DNA of 64,000 nucleotides from Bacteroidales bacterium (GCA_003249255.1 QKJP01000005.1:1-64000), one strand, 5' to 3'; counted from the stretch's first letter, positions 26,502 to 36,038 are shown. Numbers and translations are program-made. The notes: generated from the sequence alone by a model not told the origin.

Positions 26502-28238
26502 CTAATTTTTTAGATTAGGGTTCTGTGCACTTTCATCCGATGGCACAGGGAAACGCCATGTTTTTGGATCGTTGTAATCTCCAAGAGTTCCTTCTTCACG
26601 GCCATCAGCCTTACGGGCTTCCATTAATTCTACTACCATTTTAAGACGTGTAACATCAAACCAACGCGCCATGGATAATTCACCTAAAAACTCCCATCCA
26701 CGCTCACGAATAACAGCCTTGATAAGCTCATCTCCACTCACAGCTAAATCAACTGGTGAAGGCCCCTTTCTCCAGTATTCTGTCGTTAAAGGGTTAGTCG
26801 GATCTGCGATAGCCTCATCTATTGCATTCCATTTACATGGAGTACCACCGGCATAAGCACGACGACGCACTTGATTAAGGGCCTCTGCACCTGTCATAGG
26901 AGCTCCATCGCCAACATGGCCACATGCCTCAGCATACATTAACAATACTTCGGCATAACGCATAACCGGAATATCACTGGAATTATCGTAATTATGCTCG
27001 AAACCACCAAAAGAAGCAGGTGTTGGAGTTACTGTATCTCTTACGGCAATTCCACTATACTTACGAAAATCTGCTTCAAGGGTAGACCCCCATAAAAACT
27101 TCATAACGGTCGGTTTTCCTTTTGCTAAAGAAAAAGGATATTTTATAAACCCATAATAAGGATGGAACTTACCATTAGTAACACTGAACTGCTTACGGTA
27201 ATTATCTTCCATATTATCAAAAAACAAATGCTCCACATAGTAATCTTCCCATTCACCCCATGCTTTTCCCATATACCTAATATACAGTAACTTATCGTCA
27301 GAGGCTGAAGCAATCATAGAATAAACAGATTCTTTATTACCTTCCCATTCTTGTACACCTACTCCAGGGAAAATTTTGCCTATGTTACCGAAATTTTGGG
27401 CATAGTCATCCAATAATCCATAAACTCCCGCAGAAATGATGTCGCCGGTATATTCACGAACCTTTTCCCAACTACCAATCTTGGTATCCTCAGCCGGCCA
27501 ACCCATTATAGCCATGTGAGCTCTTGCTAAAAAGGCTTTACAAGCAGTTATTGTTGCCCTGCTATCAATTGTTTTAGAATCAACATCTCCTTTTTTATCA
27601 CGCACGTTCTGAACAGCTGCAATTCCGGGTGTTAAACCGGCAGCATCTTCCAGGTCTTTAATAACCAAAGCTAAAACATCTTTTTGATCACTTAGCGTAA
27701 CATTCTTATAATCTGTTTCAATCGCAGGCGTTTCAAATAATGGCATGCGGTTAAAGAAAAGACAAAGATCCATATACGATCTCGCTCTAATAAACTTAGC
27801 GTTACCAATATAGTGATCATATCGATCATTACTCATGGCTTCTGTACCCACAGCATCACGCATATATTCAATATCCCTGATATATTCATTTGCAGCATTG
27901 ATTGCACGGTACTTTCCTGCCCATAAAATTGCCACAGTATTGTTACCTTCACTTGGAGTATAAAGATCCCCTTGCATGTAAGAAGGTTTTGAAAGTACGC
28001 TCGTTAAATCATCAGCCCCCATACCACATATAAGATGGTCTTTAAATAATCCATTGTTAGGAACTGATTTATGATAACTACCAAAAACACCTGCTAAACC
28101 TCTTTCTGCTGCAAGTTCAGTAGAATAAAAAGTCTTAGGAGTACTTACACCGTCTACACCTTCCTCGACTGAACAGGCACCTAAAAATCCTATTAAACTA
28201 AGACCGAGGAAAATTTTGTTAAATATATTTTTTTTCAT
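26502..28238 (-). CDS. SusD/RagB-family nutrient-binding lipoprotein
   Basis: A 578-residue outer-membrane lipoprotein of the SusD/RagB family, which caps the SusC channel and binds the ligand at the cell surface. The lipobox Cys follows MKKNIFNKIFLGLSLIGFLGAC. The family pattern is clear: the N-terminal KTFYSTELAAERGLAGVF region, the TPR-like ALNQVRRRAY segment, RERGWEFLGELSMARWFDVTRL, and the C-terminal WRFPVPSDESAQNPNLKN, a classic SusD ending. The long open frame starts at 28253 with TTG; the ATG at 28238 gives the correct signal peptide and lies 19 bp after the SusC stop. The ligand is unknown. No glycoside hydrolase adjoins this pair. A terminator follows at once. Confidence 0.95.
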   Translation of the reverse strand: MKKNIFNKIFLGLSLIGFLGACSVEEGVDGVSTPKTFYSTELAAERGLAGVFGSYHKSVPNNGLFKDHLICGMGADDLTSVLSKPSYMQGDLYTPSEGNNTVAILWAGKYRAINAANEYIRDIEYMRDAVGTEAMSNDRYDHYIGNAKFIRARSYMDLCLFFNRMPLFETPAIETDYKNVTLSDQKDVLALVIKDLEDAAGLTPGIAAVQNVRDKKGDVDSKTIDSRATITACKAFLARAHMAIMGWPAEDTKIGSWEKVREYTGDIISAGVYGLLDDYAQNFGNIGKIFPGVGVQEWEGNKESVYSMIASASDDKLLYIRYMGKAWGEWEDYYVEHLFFDNMEDNYRKQFSVTNGKFHPYYGFIKYPFSLAKGKPTVMKFLWGSTLEADFRKYSGIAVRDTVTPTPASFGGFEHNYDNSSDIPVMRYAEVLLMYAEACGHVGDGAPMTGAEALNQVRRRAYAGGTPCKWNAIDEAIADPTNPLTTEYWRKGPSPVDLAVSGDELIKAVIRERGWEFLGELSMARWFDVTRLKMVVELMEARKADGREEGTLGDYNDPKTWRFPVPSDESAQNPNLKN

Positions 28239-28257
28239 CACAATATAATTCAATTAC

Positions 28258-31200
28258 TTAAAAATTCGTTTTCAACCCAAAAGTATAAGTTCGTGACAGA
28301 GGGTAAGAGAATGCATCAATACCCGACTGAGAATCACTTCCCTGGCTATTAACAGTATTTTCAGGATCTAAACCACTGTAGTTGGTAATAACCATTACGT
28401 TATTAACACTTACAAATAGATTTAAGTAATTAAGGTGGATCTTATTTATCCATTCCTGAGGGAAGTTATAACTTAAGGTTACATTATTAATCTTGAAGAA
28501 ACTAGCGTCTTCAACATATTCACTGGAAAGATTAGCACTCTTGATCCAATCCGGACCATAAGGTAATATCTGTTGGTTAGACCCGGAATTGGTAGGCGAC
28601 CAGGCATCTCTATAATCAACATTTAAAGCATTTACATCCGCAAAATGACGATTATAATTATATAATTGGTTACCTACTGATCCGATACCACCAATTGATA
28701 AATTCCAATTCTTATAATTCATAGAGACATTTAGACCATAAGTAAAATCTGGTTGAACTTGTCCAATCACCTGATGATCATTCGCACCAAGGTCATAATC
28801 GTTATTCAAATCTTCATACTTTGGCTCACCCGGCTTTGATGATTTATATTTGGCAGCTTCTTCTGCCTCATTTTCTTGCCAAATACCAGTTTTCTTTAAC
28901 CCATAGAATAAACCAAGAGGCTGACCTTCCTTCAGCACAAAAAAGCGTTGGTGATCCCAAACACCAAAATCGGCTGAATTTTCATCTAAGAAAATTTGAT
29001 CTTCGCCATCTAAAGAAACAACTTCATTACGATTAAAAGCAATGTTACCACTAACATTCATGCTAAAGTCACCAGTCTTAACAGCTCGCCAATCACCATT
29101 TAATTCTAAACCTCTATTTTGGATTTCTCCGAAATTATCCATCACATTATCCTTTCCGGTATATTTAGGTACGCTCTTTTTGAAAATTACATCTGTGGTA
29201 GTTTTCACATAGTAATCTGCATTAAAAGTAAATTTACCACCCAATATACTTAAATCTACTCCAACATTGGATTGTGTAGTGGTTTCCCACTTCACATCTT
29301 CTGATGTAACAGAAGGCCAGGTAACAAGTCCATCAACAGCCTCAGTAATTTCTCCATTCCAAGTGGTGTATCCCCAGTAACCATACCCATAAGGTGTAAC
29401 CATACCTGTATGACGGGCATATATTCCGGAAGCAGCATTTCCTGTTTCACCCCATCCGGCACGTAACTTTAAATTACTGATCCACTCAACTCCAGCAAGA
29501 AAGCCTTCTTCGCTAATGGTCCATCCTGCAGCAAAGGAACGGAACAAACCTGCATTGTTTTCAGAAGAAAAACGTGATGACTGATCGTAACGAACAGCAG
29601 CCGTTACTAAATATTTATCAGCATAGCTATAATTAACACGTGCTAATCCTGATTGTAATTTAGAAGGTTGAAAAGCAGAAGTCATCCGATTAGCATCACC
29701 ATTTTGTAGTAAATACCAGTCATTTTGAGTTGAAGCTAAAGGAGAAGCCATCAAATTTCTAGTTCTATTCTCTTGTTCCTGAAATTCGTACAAAGTCATT
29801 GCAGTAAAATCATGCAATCCCCAGGTATTTTTATAGGTTAACATTTGTGTTGATAACAAAGACCACCAACGCGCAGTATTTTGGGTGATACCTTGGCTAT
29901 TTTTAGTTACAAAAACCTTATCTACACCTGGCATACTTCCATGTTCCATGGCATAATAACGTCCTGCATACGAAGACTTAAATTGTAATTTTGGCGTAAA
30001 TTTAAATGTAAAATCAATGTTAGAAGTAACAGTCTCACTCATATTCTCTTGATTAGACTGAAGCTCATTGTAATAACCCGGATTTGGCAAAAAGGTAGTA
30101 TACAATCCATTATACAAACTAAACATTTCCTTATCTTGATTTTGAGGATCTACACTTAAGTAATTTCCATTAGCATCCTTATTTTGATAAAAAATAGGAT
30201 AACGATAAGCATCATTAATGGTACGGTTATACACCCCATTATTCATATAATCATTATGCGTAGCAAAAGTATTGAACTTAAGATCTAGCCAAGGTTTTAT
30301 CTCGGCACTCACATTAGAACGTACTGAATAACGTTTACTAAACGAATTATTAATCACCCCTTGTTGATCTAGATAACCCATCGAAAATAGATAAGTCAAT
30401 TTTTCCGAACCACCAGACATCGAAAGATTGTACTGTTGATTAGTACCTGTTCGTGTTACATCGTCTAGAAAACCACCACCACCATGGCTTGCAATGCGAC
30501 TTAAAGCTGCTTCATCAAAATAAGCATCCTTTTTAGTAGCAGCAGCTCTTTCATTTAATAACTCGGCAGACTCTAGGGCACTTAAAAACTCATATTGCTT
30601 TACCAAGTTACTAATTCCGTACTGAGCATCAAATGAAACTTTAAACTCACCAGACTTTGCTGTTTTAGTTGTAACAAGCACAACTCCATTCGCGCCTCGC
30701 GAACCATACACAGCAGTTGCTGAAGCATCTTTCAAAATATCAATACGCTCAATATCTGATGGGTTAATACTAGTGATATCTCCACCAATAAACCCATCAA
30801 TAACATAAAGAGGATCATTAGTCCCTGTAATAGAACTACCTCCACGAATACGAATTTTCATACCCTGACCTGGAGCACCTGTTGTATTTGAAATGGCAAC
30901 ACCAGCCATTTTACCCTGCATACCTTGATCAATAGAAGCAATCGGAGCTACCAACAAGTCATCTGCACCAATAGAGGCTACAGAACCTGTTACATCCTTT
31001 TTCTTTAATGAACCATAACCTACAACAACTACTTCATCAAGACCAACCTGATCTTCTCTCATGGTTACGTTGATAGCGGTTTGGTCACCAACTGCAAACT
31101 CTTGAGTTTTCATACCAATCATGGAGAAACTTAATACATCTGCTGCTGATTGCGTCTTTAAGGTATAATTACCATCAAAATCGGTAATAATACCTACAGT

Positions 31201-31365
31201 TGTACCTTTAATTACAACTGTTACCCCTGGTAGGGGTTCTCCAGTGGCATCTTTTACTGTACCACTAACGGCCTGTTGAGCAAAACTTGCTATTGCTGAT
31301 AGGCTTATAAAGGCCATCAACACCAAGAGGCGTTTAAAGAAATAATGAATTTTGTACCCTTGCAT
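28258..31365 (-). CDS. SusC/RagA-family TonB-linked outer-membrane channel
   Basis: A 1035-residue TonB-linked importer. It has a signal peptide, an N-terminal carboxypeptidase-regulatory-like domain (about 30-105, GTVKDATGEPLPGVTVVIKGT), a plug with the family motif DEVVVVGYGSLKKKDVTGSV, and a large beta-barrel ending in TYTFGLKTNF with a terminal Phe. It has the plug signatures IRIRGGSSITGTNDPLYVIDG and YGSRGANGVVLVTTK. Together with the SusD protein 19 bp downstream it forms a nutrient importer of the outer membrane. The substrate may be an oligosaccharide, peptide or another polymer; no enzyme in the immediate neighbourhood identifies it. Start ATG at 31365. A weak -7 box (TAGTTTTG, 31470-31477) lies about 105 bp upstream. 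Confidence 0.96.
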   Translation of the reverse strand: MQGYKIHYFFKRLLVLMAFISLSAIASFAQQAVSGTVKDATGEPLPGVTVVIKGTTVGIITDFDGNYTLKTQSAADVLSFSMIGMKTQEFAVGDQTAINVTMREDQVGLDEVVVVGYGSLKKKDVTGSVASIGADDLLVAPIASIDQGMQGKMAGVAISNTTGAPGQGMKIRIRGGSSITGTNDPLYVIDGFIGGDITSINPSDIERIDILKDASATAVYGSRGANGVVLVTTKTAKSGEFKVSFDAQYGISNLVKQYEFLSALESAELLNERAAATKKDAYFDEAALSRIASHGGGGFLDDVTRTGTNQQYNLSMSGGSEKLTYLFSMGYLDQQGVINNSFSKRYSVRSNVSAEIKPWLDLKFNTFATHNDYMNNGVYNRTINDAYRYPIFYQNKDANGNYLSVDPQNQDKEMFSLYNGLYTTFLPNPGYYNELQSNQENMSETVTSNIDFTFKFTPKLQFKSSYAGRYYAMEHGSMPGVDKVFVTKNSQGITQNTARWWSLLSTQMLTYKNTWGLHDFTAMTLYEFQEQENRTRNLMASPLASTQNDWYLLQNGDANRMTSAFQPSKLQSGLARVNYSYADKYLVTAAVRYDQSSRFSSENNAGLFRSFAAGWTISEEGFLAGVEWISNLKLRAGWGETGNAASGIYARHTGMVTPYGYGYWGYTTWNGEITEAVDGLVTWPSVTSEDVKWETTTQSNVGVDLSILGGKFTFNADYYVKTTTDVIFKKSVPKYTGKDNVMDNFGEIQNRGLELNGDWRAVKTGDFSMNVSGNIAFNRNEVVSLDGEDQIFLDENSADFGVWDHQRFFVLKEGQPLGLFYGLKKTGIWQENEAEEAAKYKSSKPGEPKYEDLNNDYDLGANDHQVIGQVQPDFTYGLNVSMNYKNWNLSIGGIGSVGNQLYNYNRHFADVNALNVDYRDAWSPTNSGSNQQILPYGPDWIKSANLSSEYVEDASFFKINNVTLSYNFPQEWINKIHLNYLNLFVSVNNVMVITNYSGLDPENTVNSQGSDSQSGIDAFSYPLSRTYTFGLKTNF

Positions 31366-31469
31366 ATAAAATAATTTTTTGTTAAAAAATATTACAAACT
31401 GCGCTAAATTAATAATTTTATAAAAGAATCACTAAAAAAGTCAAACTAATGCTAATTAATTAAGCTGCG

Positions 31470-31477
31470 CAAAACTA
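31470..31477 (-). promoter_or_regulatory. possible -7 box for SusC
   Basis: Minus-strand TAGTTTTG fits TAnnTTTG and would give a leader of about 100 nt, but there is no TTTG at the expected distance. Tentative. Confidence 0.3.
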
Positions 31478-31760
31478 GTTTTTTTCCTCGCATTTAAAGG
31501 GAGGCAAATGATAAAAAATGAGTATTAAACAATTACATCTACTCCCTAATTAATACGATTTCATTCTCATTTTCAATTCAGTAATTCTCAATCTTTTTGC
31601 CTGACCTCCTTTCACATTTTGAATTAAATCACCTTGCTGTAAGGACAAATTTCACCTTAAATTACCCCTACTGATTTTTTTATTTTTTTCACAATTGATT
31701 AAGAAAGTATAACATTTTAAAAATCCGATGTAGTTAATGTGCGGATGTGCTAATTAAATA

Positions 31761-31944
31761 AAACGTATATCCGTTTTTACGCATAATGATTTTTAACATA
31801 AAGACACAAAAGCACAGAGTTTATGAGGTTAAAACTATAAAACTCTGTGTCCCCGCCTGCATCGGGCAGGTTTGCGTCTCTGTGTTGATGTTTTTTGCGT
31901 CATACTTATTTTTTTTGCATTATGCATAATTACGGATATTCAAA
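31761..31944. repeat. repeat family A, best preserved copy
   Basis: About 180 bp with terminal inverted repeats: ATATCCGTTTTTACGCATAAT reads the same as the complement of the right end in 18 of 21 positions (text split here: left ATATCCGTTTT + TACGCATAAT; right ATTATGCATAA + TTACGGATAT). Inside are a second pair of arms (CACAGAGTTT and AACTCTGTG), the word CGCCTGCATCGGGCAGG, and CTCTGTGTTGATG. No coding frame. Related copies: 22762-22940, 51690-51856, 54351-54502, and a remnant at 9139-9180. The form is that of a MITE, a short non-autonomous transposon. Confidence 0.8.
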
Positions 31945-32039
31945 TTAACTATGTGCTAATTAGTTTAATGGTTTTGACTAAGGCTTTACAGAGACTTCTT
32001 ATCCAAATTTCTAAATTAGATATAAATCAAATCCCCTTT

Positions 32040-33113
32040 CTATTTAAATAGATAATTACTTAGTTTGAACTTAAGATTTGGATATTGGACGTTTAATTCT
32101 TCTATACTTCCTAATTCGAAATCATCAAAATCAAATCCGGGAGCTACTGCACAACTTACAAATGAATAACCATAATGATCTTTTACTTCTGCGGCAAACC
32201 AACAACCTGCTTCAATTGTGTATTGAAGTTGGCCACCTTTCGTATCGGATATTTCAATTATTGAATAATCACCATTCAAATCAATAACGTGAAGCAACAA
32301 TGGAAATCCTTTATGAAAATACCAGATTTCCGGAGATTTAATCCGATGAAAAGCCGACACTTGCGAATTGGCTAAGAGATAATATATGGAAGTCAATGCA
32401 TTTCTATTTCCGGGGAAAGTTTCAGGCAATCCGCTTTTATAAAGCATCATTGAAGAGCGATAGACCTCTTTAAACCATCCTCCTTCAGGATGCGTTTGCA
32501 AGTCATATTGAACGATCCAATTCTGAACTTCCCTTCCATACCATGCTTCGGGTACAGATAACGGATGAGTATTTATATACTCTTGTAGTATCTGTTGTGC
32601 TTCTGCAAGCTTCTCTTCCCAATGTTTAACAGAATTTTGACCGATTATGTCTGTAACGCATTTAATGCCGATAAATGGGATATTATGAGACCTGCAAACT
32701 TTTGCAACTGCATAAGACTCCATATCGAAAACATCACCTGTACCATCGCTTTGAGTAAGAAAGGAATCTCCGGTATTACAGACACTATCAAAATTCCACC
32801 CCGATAGAAAAGTACAATCTGCAACTTCTTTGGAAAAATCCTCTTCACACGCAATACCAAAGGCACTGAGCTTTTCCATATCCCGGTCTACAAATTTGCA
32901 GCATAAATGAACCGAACCTATTTCGTAATTGATGGTTCCGGCTGTTCCTATATTCATTACAAGATCGGGGTGATATAGGGCAACAGCCTTTTCTACAGCC
33001 ATGGCGGCCGGTACTTTACCTATGCCGGTACGACAATAACGAAAAGTACAGTTGGGCATTTCCACATGTACCTTTTCTTCTTCAACGGCATATACAATTA
33101 AAACATTAAGCAT
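32040..33113 (-). CDS. fusion of nucleoside phosphorylase-type hydrolase and cupin (DUF985)
   Basis: A 357-residue cytoplasmic protein with two domains. Residues 1-185 are a PNP/MTAN-like nucleosidase domain: VMNIGTAGTINYEIGSVH, the FDMESYAVAKVC segment with the ribose-binding Met-Glu, and CVTDIIG with the catalytic-type Asp. Residues about 197-350 are a cupin of the DUF985 (Cupin_5) type: THPEGGWFKEVYRSS, ALTSIYYLL, SAFHRIKSPEIWYFHKG, and VAPGFDFDDFELG near the end. Each domain is of normal size, so this is a real fusion with no missing part. The first would hydrolyse methylthioadenosine, adenosylhomocysteine or a related nucleoside; the cupin's role in this family is not established. It follows the response regulator by 32 bp on the same strand. 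Start ATG at 33113. Confidence 0.85.
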   Translation of the reverse strand: MLNVLIVYAVEEEKVHVEMPNCTFRYCRTGIGKVPAAMAVEKAVALYHPDLVMNIGTAGTINYEIGSVHLCCKFVDRDMEKLSAFGIACEEDFSKEVADCTFLSGWNFDSVCNTGDSFLTQSDGTGDVFDMESYAVAKVCRSHNIPFIGIKCVTDIIGQNSVKHWEEKLAEAQQILQEYINTHPLSVPEAWYGREVQNWIVQYDLQTHPEGGWFKEVYRSSMMLYKSGLPETFPGNRNALTSIYYLLANSQVSAFHRIKSPEIWYFHKGFPLLLHVIDLNGDYSIIEISDTKGGQLQYTIEAGCWFAAEVKDHYGYSFVSCAVAPGFDFDDFELGSIEELNVQYPNLKFKLSNYLFK

Positions 33114-33145
33114 TTACTTTTTTTAACAAAAGTAAACAAAGCTCT

Positions 33146-33517
33146 TTATTTCTCGCCTTGAAAAACCTGAAAAATTAATTTTTCAACTTCATTCCGATCA
33201 AAAGGTTTTCGAAAATAATCAACGATAACGCCTTCTTCTAATGAAGATGCAATTTGTGGCGTTTTCTCATATCCGGAAAGTATTGCGCAAGGAAGCTCCG
33301 GATTAATATTCTTTACTTCAGATATAAACTCTAATCCATTCATGGATGGCATTTTCATATCACTAAACACCATTGCTATATCGCGATCCGACTTAACATA
33401 TTCAATACCTTCTCTTCCCGATAAAGCAATTACAACTTCATACTTCTTTCGAAAAGTTAAACGAAATAAATCTAAATTAATTTGCTCATCATCAACATAT
33501 AGAATTTTCTTTGACAT
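33146..33517 (-). CDS. single-domain response regulator
   Basis: A 123-residue CheY-like receiver with no output domain. The acidic pair DDEQ is at residues 8-11, the acceptor Asp in MVFSDMKMPSMNGLEF, and the Lys in YFRKPFDRNEV; the residue near the usual Thr/Ser is in AILSGYEK. It lies 4 bp after the stop of the YfiR-domain histidine kinase and is clearly its cognate partner. Lacking an output domain, it must signal through protein contacts or pass phosphate on. Start ATG at 33517. Confidence 0.93.
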   Translation of the reverse strand: MSKKILYVDDEQINLDLFRLTFRKKYEVVIALSGREGIEYVKSDRDIAMVFSDMKMPSMNGLEFISEVKNINPELPCAILSGYEKTPQIASSLEEGVIVDYFRKPFDRNEVEKLIFQVFQGEK

Positions 33518-33521
33518 AACG

Positions 33522-36038
33522 TTAAAGTCTTTTTATTGGTAAGTTTATTATTACTTCTGTTCCTTTTTGAGGAGTAGAATTATATACAATTGATCCTTTA
33601 TGCTCTTTTACGATGCGATATACAATCGATAATCCAAGACCTACACCCTCGCCGGGGGCTTTGGTAGTAAAGAAAGGATCAAAAACCTTTGACATATCCT
33701 CAGGATTTATTCCTTGGCCATTGTCTATAACTCTGAGCTCTAAATTCTCTTTGTTCACCAAACAGGTTCTTACTGTAATCCCTCCAGTATTATCAATAGC
33801 CTGAACCGCATTCATCAGAACATTTATAAAAACCTGATGTAGTCCTTCCTCATTTCCTTCAAAAATAAAAGCTTCTTTCGAGAATTCTTTATTCACAAGC
33901 ACTTTATTTTTAATTTCATGATTTAAAATCAACAAGGAGTTCTCAATAATTTGATGTATATCACATCTTTTGATGGTTTGATTATCTTTGCGGCTAAAAG
34001 TACTTAAGCTTTTCACAATTGCAGAAGCACGCTTAACGCCCATGTCCATATCCCCCATAACTTTGGTGACATCTTTTAGAATTTCCTCACTCATGCTTTC
34101 TTCGGCTAAAACAACTTCCATGGCATACAGTCCGGATTGAATGAAGTTTAATGGATTATTAATCTCATGAGCTACGCCAGCGGTTAAAATACCAAGAGAA
34201 CTCATCTTTTCTGCGTGTAATATTCGAACCTGAGCTTCTTTTAACTCATGGTAGGCTTCATGCAATTCAGCTTTTTGTTTTTCTAATTTTTCATTGGCAA
34301 TCTGCATCTTATGATGACTAATCTCCAAGGCTTTCTTATTATTATATAACTTATCGTTTTGGACGAGCAATTCCTTATTTAAAGATTTTATTTTTTCGGT
34401 CCGTTCAGAAACCAATAACTCTAATTGGCCTTTATGTTTTCGTAATTCTTCTTCTATTGACCTGATCCTGGTTACATCCACCAAGGTCATTAAAACTCTT
34501 GAGTATCCATCGGCATTATCAGAAATATCAATGCATTTTATTAACAAATTCAACTTTGTTCCTTCTGCATTCAATCTAACGGCTTCATAAGAATGCATTT
34601 TTTGATTTAAAAGAATGGCTTTATATTCATTTGCTAAAATCGATAATAAATTAGACTGATGCATTTGATGATACACATTTTGTATTTCATTCGCATGTTT
34701 GATCTTAAATAATTCTAACGCTGCTGCATTTATGTTTAAAAATCGCATATTCTTAAAACATTCATACCCAAAATGTGGATTATCCAAAACATAAGCATCA
34801 AAATCTTCTTCAGATTGTATTCCACATTCTTTGATCCGCAGTTTAACTTTAGACAAATCTAATTCCCAGATAGGAACAGGTGCTAAATTAAACAATGATA
34901 AATATTGATCATTTTTATTTTGCAACTCGAGGGTTCTTTCCTGCACTTTATGTTCCAGCTCTGTATTTAACCGACGTTTTAAAAACAATAAACGCATTAC
35001 TATTGTACCTATAACCATTAAGGCTGCTATCAATCCAATGGACAAAAGAAGCTTTTGTTGTTGATTTGAAATAAAAACCATTTGCGTTGAAACCAACTTG
35101 TTTTTATCTTCAATTTCCTTTTTCAACGCCTCAGATTCAGACCTTAACTCATCTAAATTACGATGTAACACCAGTAATTGCTTTTGTTTCTCTTCAATGT
35201 TAGAGGATATTTTGGCAAGCATTTGTTCTTTTGTACTTAATGCTTGCTTCTCTAATTTTAACAATGCCCTATCTTTCTCCAATTGCTCCTTTAAGCGAAG
35301 TGATTCTTGCTTTAACAGATCGATGTGAATAAATGATTCTTGAATAGCCAGATTACGTTTTGCAATTACACTGTCTCTTTTATTCAATAAAAGTTCACTT
35401 TGAAACAAAGCTTCTTTGGTGAATTTCAAATTGCGCTTACTCCGACTTACCATCTCTTCGTAATCCGCGTAGGCTTTTTTAATGTCTACCGTTTTACCTC
35501 CAGCCAACAGTAAATTAGGCTTTAACGAGAAACCTGCCAAAGATAGATTAGGTACATTTACACTAAAGGAGATTTTCTCATCACTCTCCTTGATGTTAAT
35601 ATAGGTCAAAAGCTCTTCTTTGATCCCATCACTGATTAAAAGAAAACTGCCATCCTGAGCCATATTAAACAAGGAATGTTCGTAGATAAAATCTGAATCT
35701 TCTACATATAAAATCTGACAATCTGAAAGATCGCTTTTTTCACTTATATTTTTAACGCGAAAAGGCTTATTCTGAATTTGATATTTTCGAGAAGCTTCGG
35801 ATAAAACCTGATAAACCTTATCATCCCTATCAAAACAGGCCACCTCTATGGTATCAGGTAATTGACGGGACCAAATTACATTTTCACAGATTTGAACAAT
35901 TAAAACAGCTTTAAGCTCGTCTGCCGACAATTTGGAGTCCAAATCCATAGCATGAAGCCCCTGATGCTGAAACAAATAAAAGCAACAGATTACTATTTTA
36001 AAAAACACAACCAGTTTTGTATGAGTAGGTCTAGGCAC
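33522..36038 (-). CDS. sensor histidine kinase with YfiR-like (DUF4154) sensor domain
   Basis: An 838-residue membrane histidine kinase of unusual layout. A signal-peptide-like N terminus is followed by a YfiR/DUF4154 domain at about residues 35-185 (LKAVLIVQICENVIWSRQ; CQILYVEDSDF; ISFSVNVPNLSLAGFSLKPNLL). A long coiled coil follows (185-330), a membrane helix (333-352, LLLSIGLIAALMVIGTIVM), a PAS-like region (380-530), a second coiled coil, HisKA with the His in LTAGVAHEINNPLNF (near 620), and HATPase (700-835, DNGQGI and GEGVGLGLSIV). YfiR is elsewhere a separate periplasmic protein that controls a diguanylate cyclase; here it is the kinase's own sensor. The frame begins with GTG at 36038 and no ATG lies nearby upstream, so GTG is the probable start. 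Partner regulator follows by 4 bp. Confidence 0.9.
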   Translation of the reverse strand: MPRPTHTKLVVFFKIVICCFYLFQHQGLHAMDLDSKLSADELKAVLIVQICENVIWSRQLPDTIEVACFDRDDKVYQVLSEASRKYQIQNKPFRVKNISEKSDLSDCQILYVEDSDFIYEHSLFNMAQDGSFLLISDGIKEELLTYINIKESDEKISFSVNVPNLSLAGFSLKPNLLLAGGKTVDIKKAYADYEEMVSRSKRNLKFTKEALFQSELLLNKRDSVIAKRNLAIQESFIHIDLLKQESLRLKEQLEKDRALLKLEKQALSTKEQMLAKISSNIEEKQKQLLVLHRNLDELRSESEALKKEIEDKNKLVSTQMVFISNQQQKLLLSIGLIAALMVIGTIVMRLLFLKRRLNTELEHKVQERTLELQNKNDQYLSLFNLAPVPIWELDLSKVKLRIKECGIQSEEDFDAYVLDNPHFGYECFKNMRFLNINAAALELFKIKHANEIQNVYHQMHQSNLLSILANEYKAILLNQKMHSYEAVRLNAEGTKLNLLIKCIDISDNADGYSRVLMTLVDVTRIRSIEEELRKHKGQLELLVSERTEKIKSLNKELLVQNDKLYNNKKALEISHHKMQIANEKLEKQKAELHEAYHELKEAQVRILHAEKMSSLGILTAGVAHEINNPLNFIQSGLYAMEVVLAEESMSEEILKDVTKVMGDMDMGVKRASAIVKSLSTFSRKDNQTIKRCDIHQIIENSLLILNHEIKNKVLVNKEFSKEAFIFEGNEEGLHQVFINVLMNAVQAIDNTGGITVRTCLVNKENLELRVIDNGQGINPEDMSKVFDPFFTTKAPGEGVGLGLSIVYRIVKEHKGSIVYNSTPQKGTEVIINLPIKRL

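Larger units (their letters stand above)
31366..32039. other. intergenic region, 674 bp
   Basis: Spacer upstream of SusC and downstream of the nucleosidase-cupin gene. It contains a possible -7 box for SusC (31470-31477; no -33 box at 19 bp) and the best copy of repeat family A (31761-31944). No gene is visible. Confidence 0.5.

Noticed and set aside
28239-28253. TTG start for the SusD gene
   Set aside because: The ATG at 28238 gives a proper lipoprotein signal; the TTG adds five residues before it. The same logic moved the starts at 2126, 45317, 54133 and 61191.
32595-32866. overlapping frames inside the nucleosidase-cupin gene
   Set aside because: The main frame contains complete family motifs throughout this part, so these are shadows.
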